Shown: positions 52,580 through 64,000 of the stretch, in pieces
How the letters are laid out: each line of letters opens with the position of its first letter
How positions within the stretch are numbered: position 1 is the first letter of the stretch
NCBI RefSeq assembly: GCF_000002595.2
Contig: NC_057012.1
Location: 7,620,676-7,684,675 of the forward strand
From: Chlamydomonas reinhardtii
Taxonomy: Eukaryota > Chlorophyta > Chlorophyceae > Chlamydomonadales > Chlamydomonadaceae
DNA length: 64,000 nt
Direction: 5' to 3'
Program-made: the position numbers and the translations under genes
Notes under the pieces: model-generated
Told to the model about the DNA's origin: nothing
The model's database searches: none
What the model saw: only the letters and a program-made list of their open reading frames with translations

Positions 52580-55500
52580 ATGCTTGGCGTGTCTTCAAAT
52601 TACCCGCCTCCTCCACTGGATGAGGATGGCTTGTACCAGCAGGCATCGGGAGAAGGCAGCGCTAGCGAAAACTTCAAGGTGCGTTTTAAGCGACATGCCT
52701 ATCAAAACGTCACCTTGACTTTACTTTTAACACTTCCGTGCAGGTGGTCGTGCGCATTCGACCGCCATTGCGGCGCGAATTACAGGGAACTGGCCTGCGT
52801 GCATATCAATGCACTACAGCCGTGGAGCCGGGAGACCGCAACATCATCCTATCAGAGAACCTGCCGGTGCGCCTGTCTGTTAGTCCTTTCCTGCTGGTAT
52901 CGTCCCTATGCGGAGAGTGTGTATGCGCGTGTCGATGCGTGTCTGTGTGTTGGTTTTGTGGGTGGGTGAAAGGGCGGGTAGGCTGGTGTCTACGGTGTTG
53001 GGTTGGGGGGGGGGGGGTACCATTCTACGGGGAGGGGGAGGGGTTAGCCAGGATGCTGGCGCGGGCACGGCGCACAGCCAAGAGGGCAAAGAGGAGTAGC
53101 AGTTTCAGCGAGCGGAGCATGCACAGACGGTAGGCTGCGTACTGATGACGGGCGGTAAGCCACGCGCTAGTCCGCCGCGTGCCGGCGTCGTCGGTGCCGG
53201 CGGCTAGCAGGGTGAAGGGTTGTACATATCAGCCCAAACTAAACAGAACCCCATGCAAAAGAGCGAGGAGGAGAGCTTGGGGGGGGGGAGGGGGGAGGAA
53301 GGGGTGGTTTATTCATATCCCAAACTAAGCAAGGCCCATGCACATGCAGTTGAATGATGAAGTGTCAGAGCGCGAGCGGCAACTGCAGCCAGACGTGCCG
53401 TTATTTGGGGCCTGGCCCGGACTTGAGAGCAACTAGGTGGAACATGTGTGGGCGCCTGACTTCCCCCTGTCCACACCCGGACATGCACAGGCCGTCATCA
53501 GCCAGCATGGCGGTATCACGGACCTTTACAACACGTACAGGTGCGCTGTGGCTCCAAAACAGTTCTAGGCTTTGAGTGCGGCTTTACAGTCCGGGTCCGT
53601 CCGACCAACCATGGCTCCATGCAGTGTGGCGCTGCGACCCACCACGCATTCATCGCCCCACTGCTGACCCCATCAGGTTCACGTTCGACTGCGTGTACGA
53701 CCAGCAGTGCCCCCAGGAGCGCGTGTACCGCCAGAGCGCGCAGCAGGTGGTGCTGTCAATCCTGCAGGTGAGCGGCGGCCGCAGCGGCGGTGCCCCCACA
53801 GGGGCCACAGGCCGCAGCTGTGGACAGCGCTTTCCCGCCCCGTGCGCCTCACCACCATGCTCACCGCCGGTGGGCTTCCCTGTCCCTGCCCACCACCAGG
53901 GCTACAACGCAGCCATCATTGCGTACGGCCAGACCGGCACCGGCAAGACGTTCACCATGGAGGGAGCCATGGAGGTGCGGCGCGGGCAGGGCAGGGCGCG
54001 GCACGGGCTGTGGTCCCGCTGTACTGCTGCCGCTACCCCGGCTAGACTGCAGCAAGACCAGCATTGGTACTGCGGTGTTGGGTGTACATGGCTTATATTG
54101 TCTGGGCGGATGATAACAGGTGGATTAAACAGCGCACGCAACCGCTGCCTGATTGGGATACAGAAAGTGTTTGCTCAGCCCTGCATTACGCGCGGCTCCC
54201 GTGTTGCTGCTCTCAGGGCCCGGACCGCGGCATCATCCCGCGCACGGTGGAGGACATCTTCACCTTCATTGTCAACGACCCCGAGCCGTCCAGGTGCGTG
54301 CTTGCACAGGGAGCGGGCCTTGGAGCTATCGCGGGGGGTCTGGCCGTCGTGTCGTGCCGGGGTTGGCCGCGCCTGGTGTGAGTGCTGGACAGCCTCAAGA
54401 GCACCGTACGCAAAGGGACACGGACGGACCCCACACGACTTGCCCGAACACCCCGCCCCCATCTGCGCAGTAAGTACCTGGTGCGCTCGTCGTACCTGCA
54501 AATATACAACGAGGTATGCGGCAGCTCAAGTCTGTACATGCTGCTTGCGCGCGAGGATGGGCGTCGGCGTATAAACCCTGTGACCGTGTCCTGCCAGCAT
54601 GTCTGGGCAGGCGTGTGCTGTGCGACTGCCTGGCCCCATAGTGCTGCTACCCACACTGCCCGCACTATTGCCCCCATGCAGGTGGTGTCGGACCTGCTGA
54701 AGCCGGAGCGCTCCTCGCTGGCCATCCGAGAGGACCGCCGCCGCGGCGTGTTCGTGGAGGGGCTGAGCGAGTGGGTGGTGCGCTCGCCGGCGGAGGTGTA
54801 CGGACTCATACAGCGGGGCCAGTCGCTGGTGAGCGGGGGAGGGGCAAAGCGCGCAGGGGCGGGCGGGCGGGCGGGAGGGAGGTGCGTGAGGGGGCTCGGG
54901 CATGGGTATCCCCTCAAGAATGTCGCCTTGGGATGTGCAAGCTGGGTGTTGACCACGGCTGCTTGCATGCACCAATCTATGCCGCAGCGCGCCACGGGCG
55001 CCACCAAGCTGAATGAGGTGTCCAGTCGCTCACACGCTGTTTGCGTTATCATCGTGGAGAAGTGCACCACGCCACAGCAGCAGCAGGCGGCCGACGGCGG
55101 GGAAGGTGGGGTTGCGGGCGCGGGCAAGGGGCAACGGACGGACCTGGGTGATCGGGGCGAGGTGCGAGAGGAGCCCATGGGCAGTGCTTGCGCGCTGGGT
55201 GTGCCAGTGCATGCCACATACCGCACGTAGTGTGATTGTGTACGGACGGCCCGTGCCTCCAGGCGGCGGCTGGCGCGCTGCCGAGGTGGACGCCTCGGGC
55301 CAGGTCATCCAGTCCATCAAGGTGCGGTGCGCAGTGCCCAGGGCGCATGCAGGCACGGTCTCTTGCATTGGCATGCACACAGCAAGCAAGGCCGGTGGGC
55401 AGCCATGCGAAGTGGGCTTGGTGACTCCCCCACATGGCCGCCGCGTCCTCAGTGCTGACGAGGTGCCCTCGCGCCCACTCCGGACACCGGCCGCACGGCC

Positions 55501-58500
55501 GCCGCGCAGGTGGGCAAGCTCAACCTGGTGGACCTGGCGGGCAGCGAGCGCGTGCACGTGACGGGCGCGGTGGGGCGGCGGCTGGAGGAGAGCAAGAAGA
55601 TCAACGCCTCGTTGTCGGCGCTGGGTGAGCCACACAGGAGCAGGCGGCTGACAGGAGGCTTTGAGGGTTCCGGAAACGCGGTGGGGCCTTCGGGGCCTGT
55701 CGTTGGGGCCTCTCGTTGGGGCCTCTCCTGACGCAGAGTACTGGGTCCGCCCGCCTGCAGGTAATGTCATCGCCGCGCTGACGGACCGTCGCGAGCGCTC
55801 GCACATCCCCTACCGCGACTCCAAGCTGACCCGGCTGCTGGAGGACTCGCTGGGCGGCAACTGCCGCACCACCATGATCGCCACCATCGCGCCCAGCCTG
55901 GAGGCCTTCCAGGAGTCGCTGTCCACACTCAAATTCGCAAACAGGTGCGGGGCGGGCCGGGGTCTGATTGCGCGAGTGGCTCACACACCTCTTTGCGGCT
56001 GTGACCCTTAACTCCGCACGCTCTGCTGCGCCGCATCGGACCGCTCATGAAGCCATGCGCAAGTGCTGGTGCGTGCCTTATACCCCTCACTCGGCCGCTG
56101 CCGCTGTGCCCACACACACACACCCTCAGGGCCAAGAACATCCAGAACGAGGCGCACGTGAACGAGGACGTGGACCAGCGCACGCTGCTGCGCAAGTACG
56201 AGCGCGAGCTGCGGCGGCTGCGGGACGAGCTGGCGCGCAGGAGCCGCAACGTGGTGGACAAGCGCGCGCTGCTGGTGGTGGGTCGGCGGCCAGGGGGGGC
56301 GGGGGGAAGGCGGGCTGAGGGCAGCGCGCGGTGGCGTGGGGTTACGTGAATCAGACCCAAAGTGTGATGGTGATATGCTGCGCTTTGAGCGGTTCATCCG
56401 CCCCGTCAACCCGTTCCCTAACCCTACAGGCCGAAGAGCAGGCCAAGCGGGCTGAGGCGGACAAGTTGGCGGCACTGACGGCGCTGCAGGTGTGTGGGGC
56501 GGTGTGCTGCGGCTGGGTACTGGTGCGGCATGCCATGTGTGCTGTGTGCCTCCGTGCACGCCCGCTGACACGGACTTGCCTTGCCCACCGCAGGAACGCA
56601 GTCGCGAGTTCCTGCGTGAAAAGGAGGAGAAGCGCGCGCTGGAGCTCAAAATCCAGGTTGGCTGTGGGCAGCGGGCAGTGAGCAGGGCAGCAGGCTGGGC
56701 ATCGGCACGCTAGCTACCGAGTCATAGGTCCGATTGCTGTATCCAGGCATGGTGGTATACCTGGTACCGTATACCCGCCAGCTGTCCTATCCGCCTTAGC
56801 CTCCGCCCCGTATACCCGCCCTCCCCGCCTGAGCCCTGCAGGCCATGCAAAGCCAGCTGCTGAGCGGCGGCGGCTCCAGTGCGGTGCTGACGGAGGTGCC
56901 GGCGGTGCGAGCCATGGTGCAGCGCGAGGCCAACAAGGTCAAGGGTGAGGCAGGACGGGGCAGGCGTTGGGCAGTGTGGGGTAGAGAGCTGCTGGCTGCA
57001 TTGCCGCATTCGCCCAACCAGTCCGCTGACGGCCTCCCCCGCACTCCCGCTCGCGGCCTCCCTGGCCGGCAGAGTACTACGAGGCGCGCATCCGGGCTCT
57101 GGAGGCGGAGCGGCAGGACGCGGAGGGCCACGCCGCCGAGGTGGACCGCTACAAGCAGCTGCTGCTCAAACAGCGCGACATCATGATCGCGCTCACCGCC
57201 CGCCTAAACGAGCGGGACGAGCGCATCACCAACCTGCAGGTGCGGCGCCGGCAGGGTGGCTGTGCACTGGCAGGGTGTTGGACTTGGGCGCTGCCGCTCA
57301 TGACGCTGCAGCCGCCTCCGCCCCTGCGCCTATTCATCGCCGCCGTCGGCAGCTTTACTCATGCCTGGCACCCCACCTCCTCTCGCCACCTCCTCCACCT
57401 GTCTTCCACTCCCCGCCCTGAAGGAGGAGCTGGACGCCTACGACCGCTACCAGCGCCAACTGGAGGACCAGCTGGACGCCAAGACCGCCGAGCTGATCAG
57501 CCTGAGGAAGGTGCGCCCGGTGGCGGGCAGCAGCGCACATGATGCGCGTACCAGGCAAGGAAGGGATGCGCCCGATGCCTCGTTATCGCCATTGCAGTGT
57601 ATGTATGTGTTGCTGGTTGCCGTCCCGCGCCTACTTGCTCGCTCGTAGGCGGCAGTGGAGCACGCCTCAGGCGGTCCGGCGGGCTCGCGCGGGGTGGACC
57701 CCACCGCGCTGCAGAGCGCACTGGGCGACTGGTCGTCGTCACAGGGCGGACGAGGGCCGGTGCCGGGCGAGCAGCTGGCGGAGGCGCTCGTGCCGCTGTC
57801 CATCAGGTGCGGCCCGGGGGTGATGCGGCTTGGGGTTGCGGTGCGAGAGCGAGTGCGCCAAAAGCCGTGACCCCCGGTTTGTTGCGCCGCATGGCACTGA
57901 TGCCACGGCCCACCACTGCAGACCTGGTGGCGGTGTGGGCCCGGGGCGGCCGCAGCTGGTGTACACAGCAGACGGCACCGCGGTGGACCTGCAGGTACGG
58001 GGCTGCCTGCTGCAGGAGGCGCCGCCGCCGGTTCATGCGTGTAGCTGCTTGCAGCCTGTGGTCATACATTTACACGGGACTGTCCCGCCAGCATACTTAC
58101 ACACCCATATAACTGCGCTGAACACCTGTCTGAGACCTCTGTTTGCCCACTCAGGGGCCCGAGTCGCAGGACGTGACACCGCGCCGCGCCCCCGCGCCCG
58201 CCTCCGCCGCGGCAGCAGCCGCCTGGCGGCCGCACCTGCCGCAGCCCTACCCGCCCACGCAGGAGGGCACAACATTGGTGGCAGCAGGGGCGAACGGCGT
58301 ACACACGGTAAGTCAATACTTGGGACGATAACGGTCAGACGGACGGTCCATGTACGGTACAGATATGTGGTGAGGTTCTTACTGATGTTGGCATGCCCCT
58401 GGCTGCCGCTGCAGGGACAACCCGAGGCTGCAGTGGCTTCCCCAGGTGGGTTGCTAGGGTGGCTGCCAATCGCCTGTGTCGGCTGTCGGTATTCACTGTG

Positions 58501-59221
58501 GCAACCCCCTTGGGAGCATGCCAGGTCTCGCGATTACCGTGGGTGTAGCGCTTCCGGGTCTTGTACCAGTGCTTCCACCTCTTTGACTCACTGGGTGTGG
58601 CTGACTACCCCCACCCCCTCCCTGGGTTTCGGTGATTTGAGATGTTGAGACTACCACGTGCCATTGTCTAGTTATGAATGCGACATCACAAGAAGAGGCA
58701 GTCCGACCCACGAAGGTGCACCGCACCAGTCTAGTTATGCCTGGACACCCACTCCCCAACATCCCACATGCGCGGGTTGACAGGCGAGGTGGCTGAGCTG
58801 CGCGCCGCGGCGCTGACGGCCGCCAAGGAGCGCAGCGCGCTGCAGCAGATCTTGGAGTCCAAGGTGCGGGTCATGCTGGCGGACATCATACAACAGGTGA
58901 GAGGCGCAGAGACAATGGTTTGGGCTTCAAGTTGTTGCATTTTGGGGCTGTACAGCGTCCTTGCATGCAGGAGCAGCGTTCAAGTCCTGGGGAGGGGCTC
59001 CCGCCAGGTGTCTTGGCACACCGTTTGCGTCCACATTTCGGTAATCACACGCTCAATTGCGCTCATGTTGCTGCATGCAGGTGTCGGATCCACGTGCCCA
59101 CGCGGCGGCCAACGGTGGCGGCGACGTAGCCTCCCAGCCGCAGCTGCTGGGGCGGCTGGCGGCGCTGGAGCAGTTGGTGGCGCGCGTGGCGGAGGCCATT
59201 GGCAGCAGCGGCGCCACGTGA
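52580..59221 (+). CDS. Kinesin with N-terminal motor and conserved coiled-coil tail
   Basis: Microtubule motor. ATG at 52580; exon 1 is 52580-52678. The motor is spread over many exons: [33 protein letters not shown]-loop GQTGTGKT (near 53930), SYLQIYNE, switch I NEVSSRSH (near 55015), switch II DLAGSE (near 55535), [18 protein letters not shown] and [20 protein letters not shown]. All nucleotide-binding motifs are intact. After the neck, long heptad-rich exons follow ([59 protein letters not shown]), then a low-complexity part and a last helix ending [19 protein letters not shown], stop 59219-59221. The [13 protein letters not shown] and [12 protein letters not shown] blocks recall kinesins of flagellated protists. 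I do not assign a subfamily. Intron 2 (about 52870-53490) is long and G-rich. Some small C-terminal exons are uncertain. Confidence 0.88.
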
Positions 59222-59751
59222 CGGGCGGTAGCAAGTGTCATGGCATGAGTGGCGACACACCTTTACGTCTTTACGTTTCTCCTGAACAGTGTCCGCTGTC
59301 AGTGCAGTATACGGCAATGCTCAGCAAAGCGTTCGAGCGGTCGCGTGCTGCACTGAAGTGCTGCAAGTGCTTGAAGCGGGAGGCCGGGGGCGCCTTAAAG
59401 CACGTGTGTATGTGTTGGGATTGCGTGTAAATTACGCAAGCATCCAGGAGTCAAGCAGGCGGTATGAGAGGGCTCGCATCGCACAAAACCCGTTCACAAT
59501 TCCTCAGAAGGCCTAGGTCAGACGGCAAGTATGCCCACATATGCCCTGTACGACATGGCATTGGGCGCCGCCACCTTCCTCCTGTAATTGAAACGGTCCT
59601 TCGCTTCCTCATATCCTGTCTGGCCTCATGGCAACTTGACGATCCCAAACCGACCAAGCTACCTTCGCATCATGCACTTCGTCCTTGAAACACAAATGCG
59701 TGAACACGCGTCTGATAGCAGCCGAACTAACTAGCGCGAGCGCAGCCCCCT
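59222..59751. other. Intergenic between convergent genes
   Basis: Holds 3' sequence of the kinesin gene. TGTAA at 59426-59430 on the plus strand is a likely poly(A) signal 205 bp after the stop. No exon recognised. Confidence 0.5.
59426..59430 (+). terminator. TGTAA polyadenylation signal of kinesin gene
   Basis: TGTAA on the coding strand, 205 bp beyond the kinesin stop, fitting volvocine 3' ends. Confidence 0.5.
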
Positions 59752-62700
59752 TCACCCAAACGTGACCAGGGCCACACTCAGGCGGCCACCCGCACTCAGA
59801 CCCAGACCCGAGTACGCGGCCCGCACACGTGCGCAGCCATTAGTTCCCAGTGCGGGTGCCACCGCCACCACCGCGGCTTCCAGCGCTGCCTGCAGCCGTG
59901 GAGAGGGCCGCCGCCGCAGAGCCACGTGCGACTCCAGGACCTGCGTGCGTGTGCATGCGATAAGGTGTTACCGGTACGTGCCTCTGCAGCGAGGGATCGG
60001 CAACTCGGCATGCACCAGCCCTGCGCCAGGTTGTCGCCACGCACCTGCAGCACCAGCTGGCCCACACCCGTGTCGTGCTCCAACCTGCGGGGCCCTCTGC
60101 GACTGCCGCGCCGGCTGCCGCGCCGGCTGGCCGCCTCCGCCGCCGCCTGCGCCAGCCGGTCCGCCTCCGCCGCGAGCGCCTCCGCCAGGTGGTCGTCCAG
60201 CTGCTGCAGCAGCCACTGCCGCTCAGCCGCCGTGTCCGCGGCGCGCCGCCGCTGCAGGTCAGCCTCGGCCGAGGTGGCAGCCGCACCAGTGGGGGCAGCG
60301 GCGGTCGCAGCAGCCACGTCCAGCGGCGGCCACAGCAATGGCAGTGTTTGCAGGGCGGCGGCTGAGAAGCGCGGACTCGCTGAGGGTAGCAGCACCTGCA
60401 GACAGCGACGGACTAGCTTAAAACAACAAAGCGCACCCAAAAGGAGGTGTTCACAATCCACGATTCCATTGAGCGCACCGTGTAGCGCCGCAGGGCCAAG
60501 TCCGCGAGCTCGCCGCGCTGCCAGCCGCAGTACCCGGACGCAGGTGTCGCGCCGTGAGACGTCTGCAACTCGTCCCGCGCTGCCGCCGCCAGTCCGCGCA
60601 GCAGCAGCACTGCGTCCAGCGCGTCGCAGCCGCCCGCCACCTGCTGCACCCGTGCGGAGAAGGCCTGTACGGCGGCAGAAGCGATAGACGGATGAGAAAA
60701 CTGTCCAAACAACGGCATCGCACGCACCTCAGCGAGACGTGTCAGGTAAGCGCCATGCTGCACTCACCTGCAGGTGGTCCGGCTGCCGCAGGCTGGTCAG
60801 CCCCAGCCGCGCCAGCAGCAGCGGCAGTCGGAACAGCTGCTGGCGGGGCAGCTGGTGCAGCCGACCCATCAGCGCGGCCGCGAGACGACGCTGCGAGAGA
60901 TGGATGGCGCACAAGGACATGGCAACGCTCAGCTGGTGAAACAGCATATATATCCCTTATTGTAATGTCGCATTCATAGATATTGTGATGTGTGCTCTTG
61001 CCGACACCGGCGCACCATACCTGAAAGCTGTGTGGCGGTCCCGAAACAGGCGACAAGGCCTTCCTGCCGCTTGCCGCCGCTGCAGCTGCTGCCGCCTGCG
61101 TCGATGCCTCCGGCCCGTACAGCCGCCACAGCGCCTCCAGCACCGCCATCAACTGGGGACCGCGCAAGCGGGCCAACAGGCTCCAGGGCTGTGCCGGTGA
61201 CGAGGTGGCTGCGCTGTCCATGGAGCCCGTGGGGCTGCTGCCGGTGCCCGTGCCGGCACGCCGCCGCAGCCGCACCAGCCGCGACGCCCCGCTCCGCACC
61301 TCCACCAGCCCGGTCATGTACAGCTGCAGGGCGCCGGCGGGCGGGCGGCAGTGCAGCCGAGCTGCCCACACCAGCAGGGCGGCGGCCAGCGAGGGCGTCC
61401 AGCGCTGGCGGTTGGCGGGCGCAACAGCGCTCCTGCGAGCGGGGCAGTAGGACACAGGTCAGCCAAACGTAGCGGTGGCGTCGTCTTTGTCTTTCCCGCC
61501 GCATGCGTGCTACCCGCCAGTGGCGTGCTTCACTCTGTGTGGCATGTACAGTTTGGGAGACACGCTTGAAGAGACCCGCGCGCGTCGTGCACCCACCTGA
61601 ACAGCCGCGTCACCGTCCTCCGCGGCAGGGCCTCAGCCGGCACCCGCAGCTGGGCCAGGCAGGACAGGGCCATGGCCACCCACTCCAGCCGCAGAGGCGT
61701 GACGCCGCGCCCCCAGCCATGGCCGTGGCGCAGCGCCAGCCGCAGCCGCTTGCCGCCTTTTCTGTTTGCCTCCAACTTAGCAGTGGATCCAGGATCAGCC
61801 GCAACGCCACCTGCAACCTCCGCAACACCAGGTCCCGCCAGCAGCCGCTCTACCAGCAGCGCGCAGGTAGGCGGCGAGTGCAGCTGCAGCCGCCGCAGCA
61901 CCACCAGCAGCCCCGCGGCAGTCTGCGAGTCGAGCAGGAGATGATAGTGGGTGTTGTTTGCTCGCCTCACCGGTGCCAGGTACGCATTAACGTCATTGTC
62001 CGCAATCCTCACCGATCGCGGCAGTTGGCCCGGCCGCCGGAGCGCCGCCGCAAATAGCGCCTGGCATGTGGCCGCCACCTGCTGCTGCTGTCGGTGGGAC
62101 AGAGGGGAGGAGGCGTCCCCAGGCTGCTGCTGTCGCCAGCTGCTGCCCACCTGCCGTACCAACACCTGCAGGAGGCAATGACGGTCCCACGGCAGTTAGG
62201 CCATGCGCACCATGCCAGCAAATCAACCAAGTCGACAAAACATTGTGTGGGTCGAGCCAGGCCAACACCCAAACTGACTACATTCGGTAACCGGGGTCAT
62301 CACGCCAGTGCTCGCACCTGGAGCAGCGCCAGGGCCGAGCACGGGCTCAGGCGGTTGCCCACCGCCGTCAGCAGCGGCTGCAGCACCTGCCATGGCAGAG
62401 CAGTCGATGGAGCCTGCCTAGCAGCCGGTACGCCGGACGAAAACACGTGTGTATGCGACTCTGGCCGCGCCGCGTCAAGCCCACCAGCGCGGCGGACGTG
62501 CGCGGCGAAGGTGCGGTTGGCCAGGCGCACATCAGCCGCCGCGGGCTCAGCCGGCGAGACCCGGGTGCTGAGCACGGCGAGCGCCCATTCCAACGCCGGG
62601 TCCAGCGCATTGAATGACGACGTTACTGCGGTGTGAGTAAGTACTGTTGCAGAAGGGGCTCGTCCCCAGTCGCCTGCAGCCTGCTGCTGCTGCTGGGTCG

Positions 62701-63889
62701 GGGTCAGCCAGGCCACGCCGGCCGCCGCGCACATCAGGCTGGCCAGCGCCGGCCCCTCAGCAGCCAGTGGGCCCATCAGCTGCACACTACCCGCGTCAGC
62801 AAGGCCTGGCTCAGCTCCTCGCCAGGGCGTCGGTGAGCCCCGAGTCTGCGACGAAAGGAAAGACGTGGGCTGCGGCAGGGGTCCGTGAGGGCTTGACCCC
62901 GGGCCCGCCAGTACGGCGCTGCCGTGCCCGCTGCCGCCAGCAGTGTCGCTGCGCGCCTCGCCCAGGTCTGCATGGACTGCACTCGCGTCCAGCCAGTTGC
63001 TCACTTCTTCTGGCACGCCCACGGGAGACCACGTTAAGCTGGATGACGGCGGGTGCAGGTTGGAGGCGGGCGCCACCAGTGCCGGCAGCAGCACCGAGGC
63101 CAGCCCGCTGCCGCTATGGCTCCTGCTCCTGGCATCCTCAGCGCCACCGGTGTCGCTCCAGGCCGCGCTCGAATAGTCTCCTTGCTGCGCCGCCACTTCA
63201 GACCGCCGCGTCCGTGCCATGTCTGGTAGCGCCAAGTCAAGTGCGGCCAGCAGCGAATCCGGCGTCCAGCTGTGCTGTGCCGGACCGCCGACGGCCGCCG
63301 CAGCGGCCGCGCTGGGGCCAATCCCGCCCGTGCTGTTGAGGCTGGTGCTGCCGCTGCTGCCGCGCCCACTCGTGCTCCAGCTGTTACCACTGCTTCCACG
63401 TGCCGAAGCAATGGCCCAGATGAGCGCCTCCAGCTCCACGTCCATGGAGGACGTGGAGGCGGCAGGCGAGGAGCGGGGTAGCGGCATGATGCGTGCCCTT
63501 CCCTGCGGCTGCGGCCATGGCGCAGAAGCCGCAGTGTAGTGCTCGCGGCCACTGGTGGATGGGCCGTCGGTAGTGCTGGATGCCTGCTGTGTACGGCCCT
63601 CGTCCGCGCGGAGGGCGCGATGTTGCGGCTGGCGTCGACGAGGGGGGATAAGGCGTGGCCGAATTCCCGCAGCCTGGTCGGGGCCGGTTGATACAGCTCG
63701 TGCAGGTCGCTCTCGCAGTCCCTCATTGACAGCACCTTGCAGAGCATCCTGCTGCGCAGAATCGCTCAGCGGCCAGTCCAACGGCGTGGATGCGGTCGCC
63801 GCGCGGCCACAAGTGCGGTGCAGCGCCCCCGGGTGCCGTGAACATCCCAACTGGAGGCCAGCTGTTCCATTTTGCAGCGACAGCAGCAT
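59752..63889 (-). CDS. Ala-rich helical protein, possibly organelle-targeted
   Basis: Unnamed multi-exon gene. The ATG at 63887-63889 starts a stretch rich in Arg, Ser and Ala and poor in acidic residues (LQNGTAGLQLGCSRHPGALH), like an algal transit peptide. Exon 1 (63889-62318) is 524 codons with a disordered Ser/Gly/Ala region (GSSGNSWSTSGRGSSGSTSL) before helical sequence (PALEWALAVLSTRVSP). The following exons are repeated amphipathic helices, e.g. PPTCALLVERLLAGPGVAEV, LAQLRVPAEALPRRTVTRLF, SLAAALLVWAARLHCRPP and LRGPQLMAVLEALWRLYGPE. This is the look of helical-repeat RNA-binding proteins of organelles (OPR or FASTK/RAP-like), but no diagnostic motif was found. The last exon has no ATG and reads VLESHVALRRRPSPRLQAAL to a stop at 59752-59754; it joins the previous exon in phase 0. 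Confidence 0.6.
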
Positions 63890-64000
63890 TTGGGTTCAAA
63901 CCCGCACGCTTTGCGCTCCCCAGCGCTGCTTAGTCTGAGAACAAGTTATACAACCATATTCAAAACCCTCATAGTATGCATATTCAACACTTGACGTATA
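63890..64000. other. Upstream of the terminal minus-strand gene
   Basis: Last 111 bases, A/T-richer than the gene; presumably its 5' UTR and promoter. No element identified. Confidence 0.4.

Overview
The window looks like nuclear DNA of a volvocine green alga (Chlamydomonas/Gonium/Volvox relatives). The base composition is GC-rich. Genes are long and cut into many short exons with GT-AG introns. TGTAA polyadenylation signals follow at least two genes. The proteome is typical of that group: an EGF-repeat exostosin-like glycosyltransferase, further secretory-pathway glycosyltransferases, and a flagellate-type kinesin. No rRNA, tRNA or CRISPR array was recognised. All splice models were read by eye from frame continuity and intron phase.

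Layout, left to right. Bases 1-2200 hold GC-rich sequence with one protein-like stretch that I cannot name. A dispersed repeat follows at about 2275-2745. An EGF/exostosin gene occupies 2783-10385 (minus). A secreted Cys-rich gene lies at 10860-12933 (plus); a truncated KCEC-family copy and the intergenic space separate it from the exostosin start. Bases 8529-21244 form a complex duplication written A-B-A': A = 8529-13310, B = 13311-16407, A' = 16407-21244. Block B is a copy of 27911-31007 (B'), which sits in its normal context 6.7 kb downstream. The copies look identical by eye except for one (GA)n tract, 127 bp in A and 183 bp in A'.

The unduplicated part continues with a NOM1/SGD1-type ribosome-biogenesis gene (22800-28428, minus) and a gene for a repeat/zinc-finger protein ending in two SUMO-interacting motifs (28921-29606, minus). 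Then come a GT77-like glycosyltransferase (29946-31630, plus) and a GT90/CAP10-like glycosyltransferase (32516-34867, minus). After them lie an orphan exon resembling the RuvC-III end of a Fanzor/TnpB nuclease (36525-36782, minus), a full KCEC-family gene (37435-38145, plus) and a second copy of the dispersed repeat. The right half has three large genes: an NBAS/MIP2-type Sec39 vesicle-tethering protein (38974-51111, plus), an N-terminal-motor kinesin (52580-59221, plus), and an alanine-rich, possibly organelle-targeted helical protein (59752-63889, minus).

The left half is rich in secretory glycosylation: three unrelated glycosyltransferases and one secreted protein within 32 kb, which would suit extracellular-matrix building. 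The A-B-A' event duplicated two small genes whole (the Cys-rich secreted gene and the SIM/zinc-finger gene). It made 5'-truncated-gene copies of three others (exostosin, NOM1, GT77) while leaving one intact version of each.
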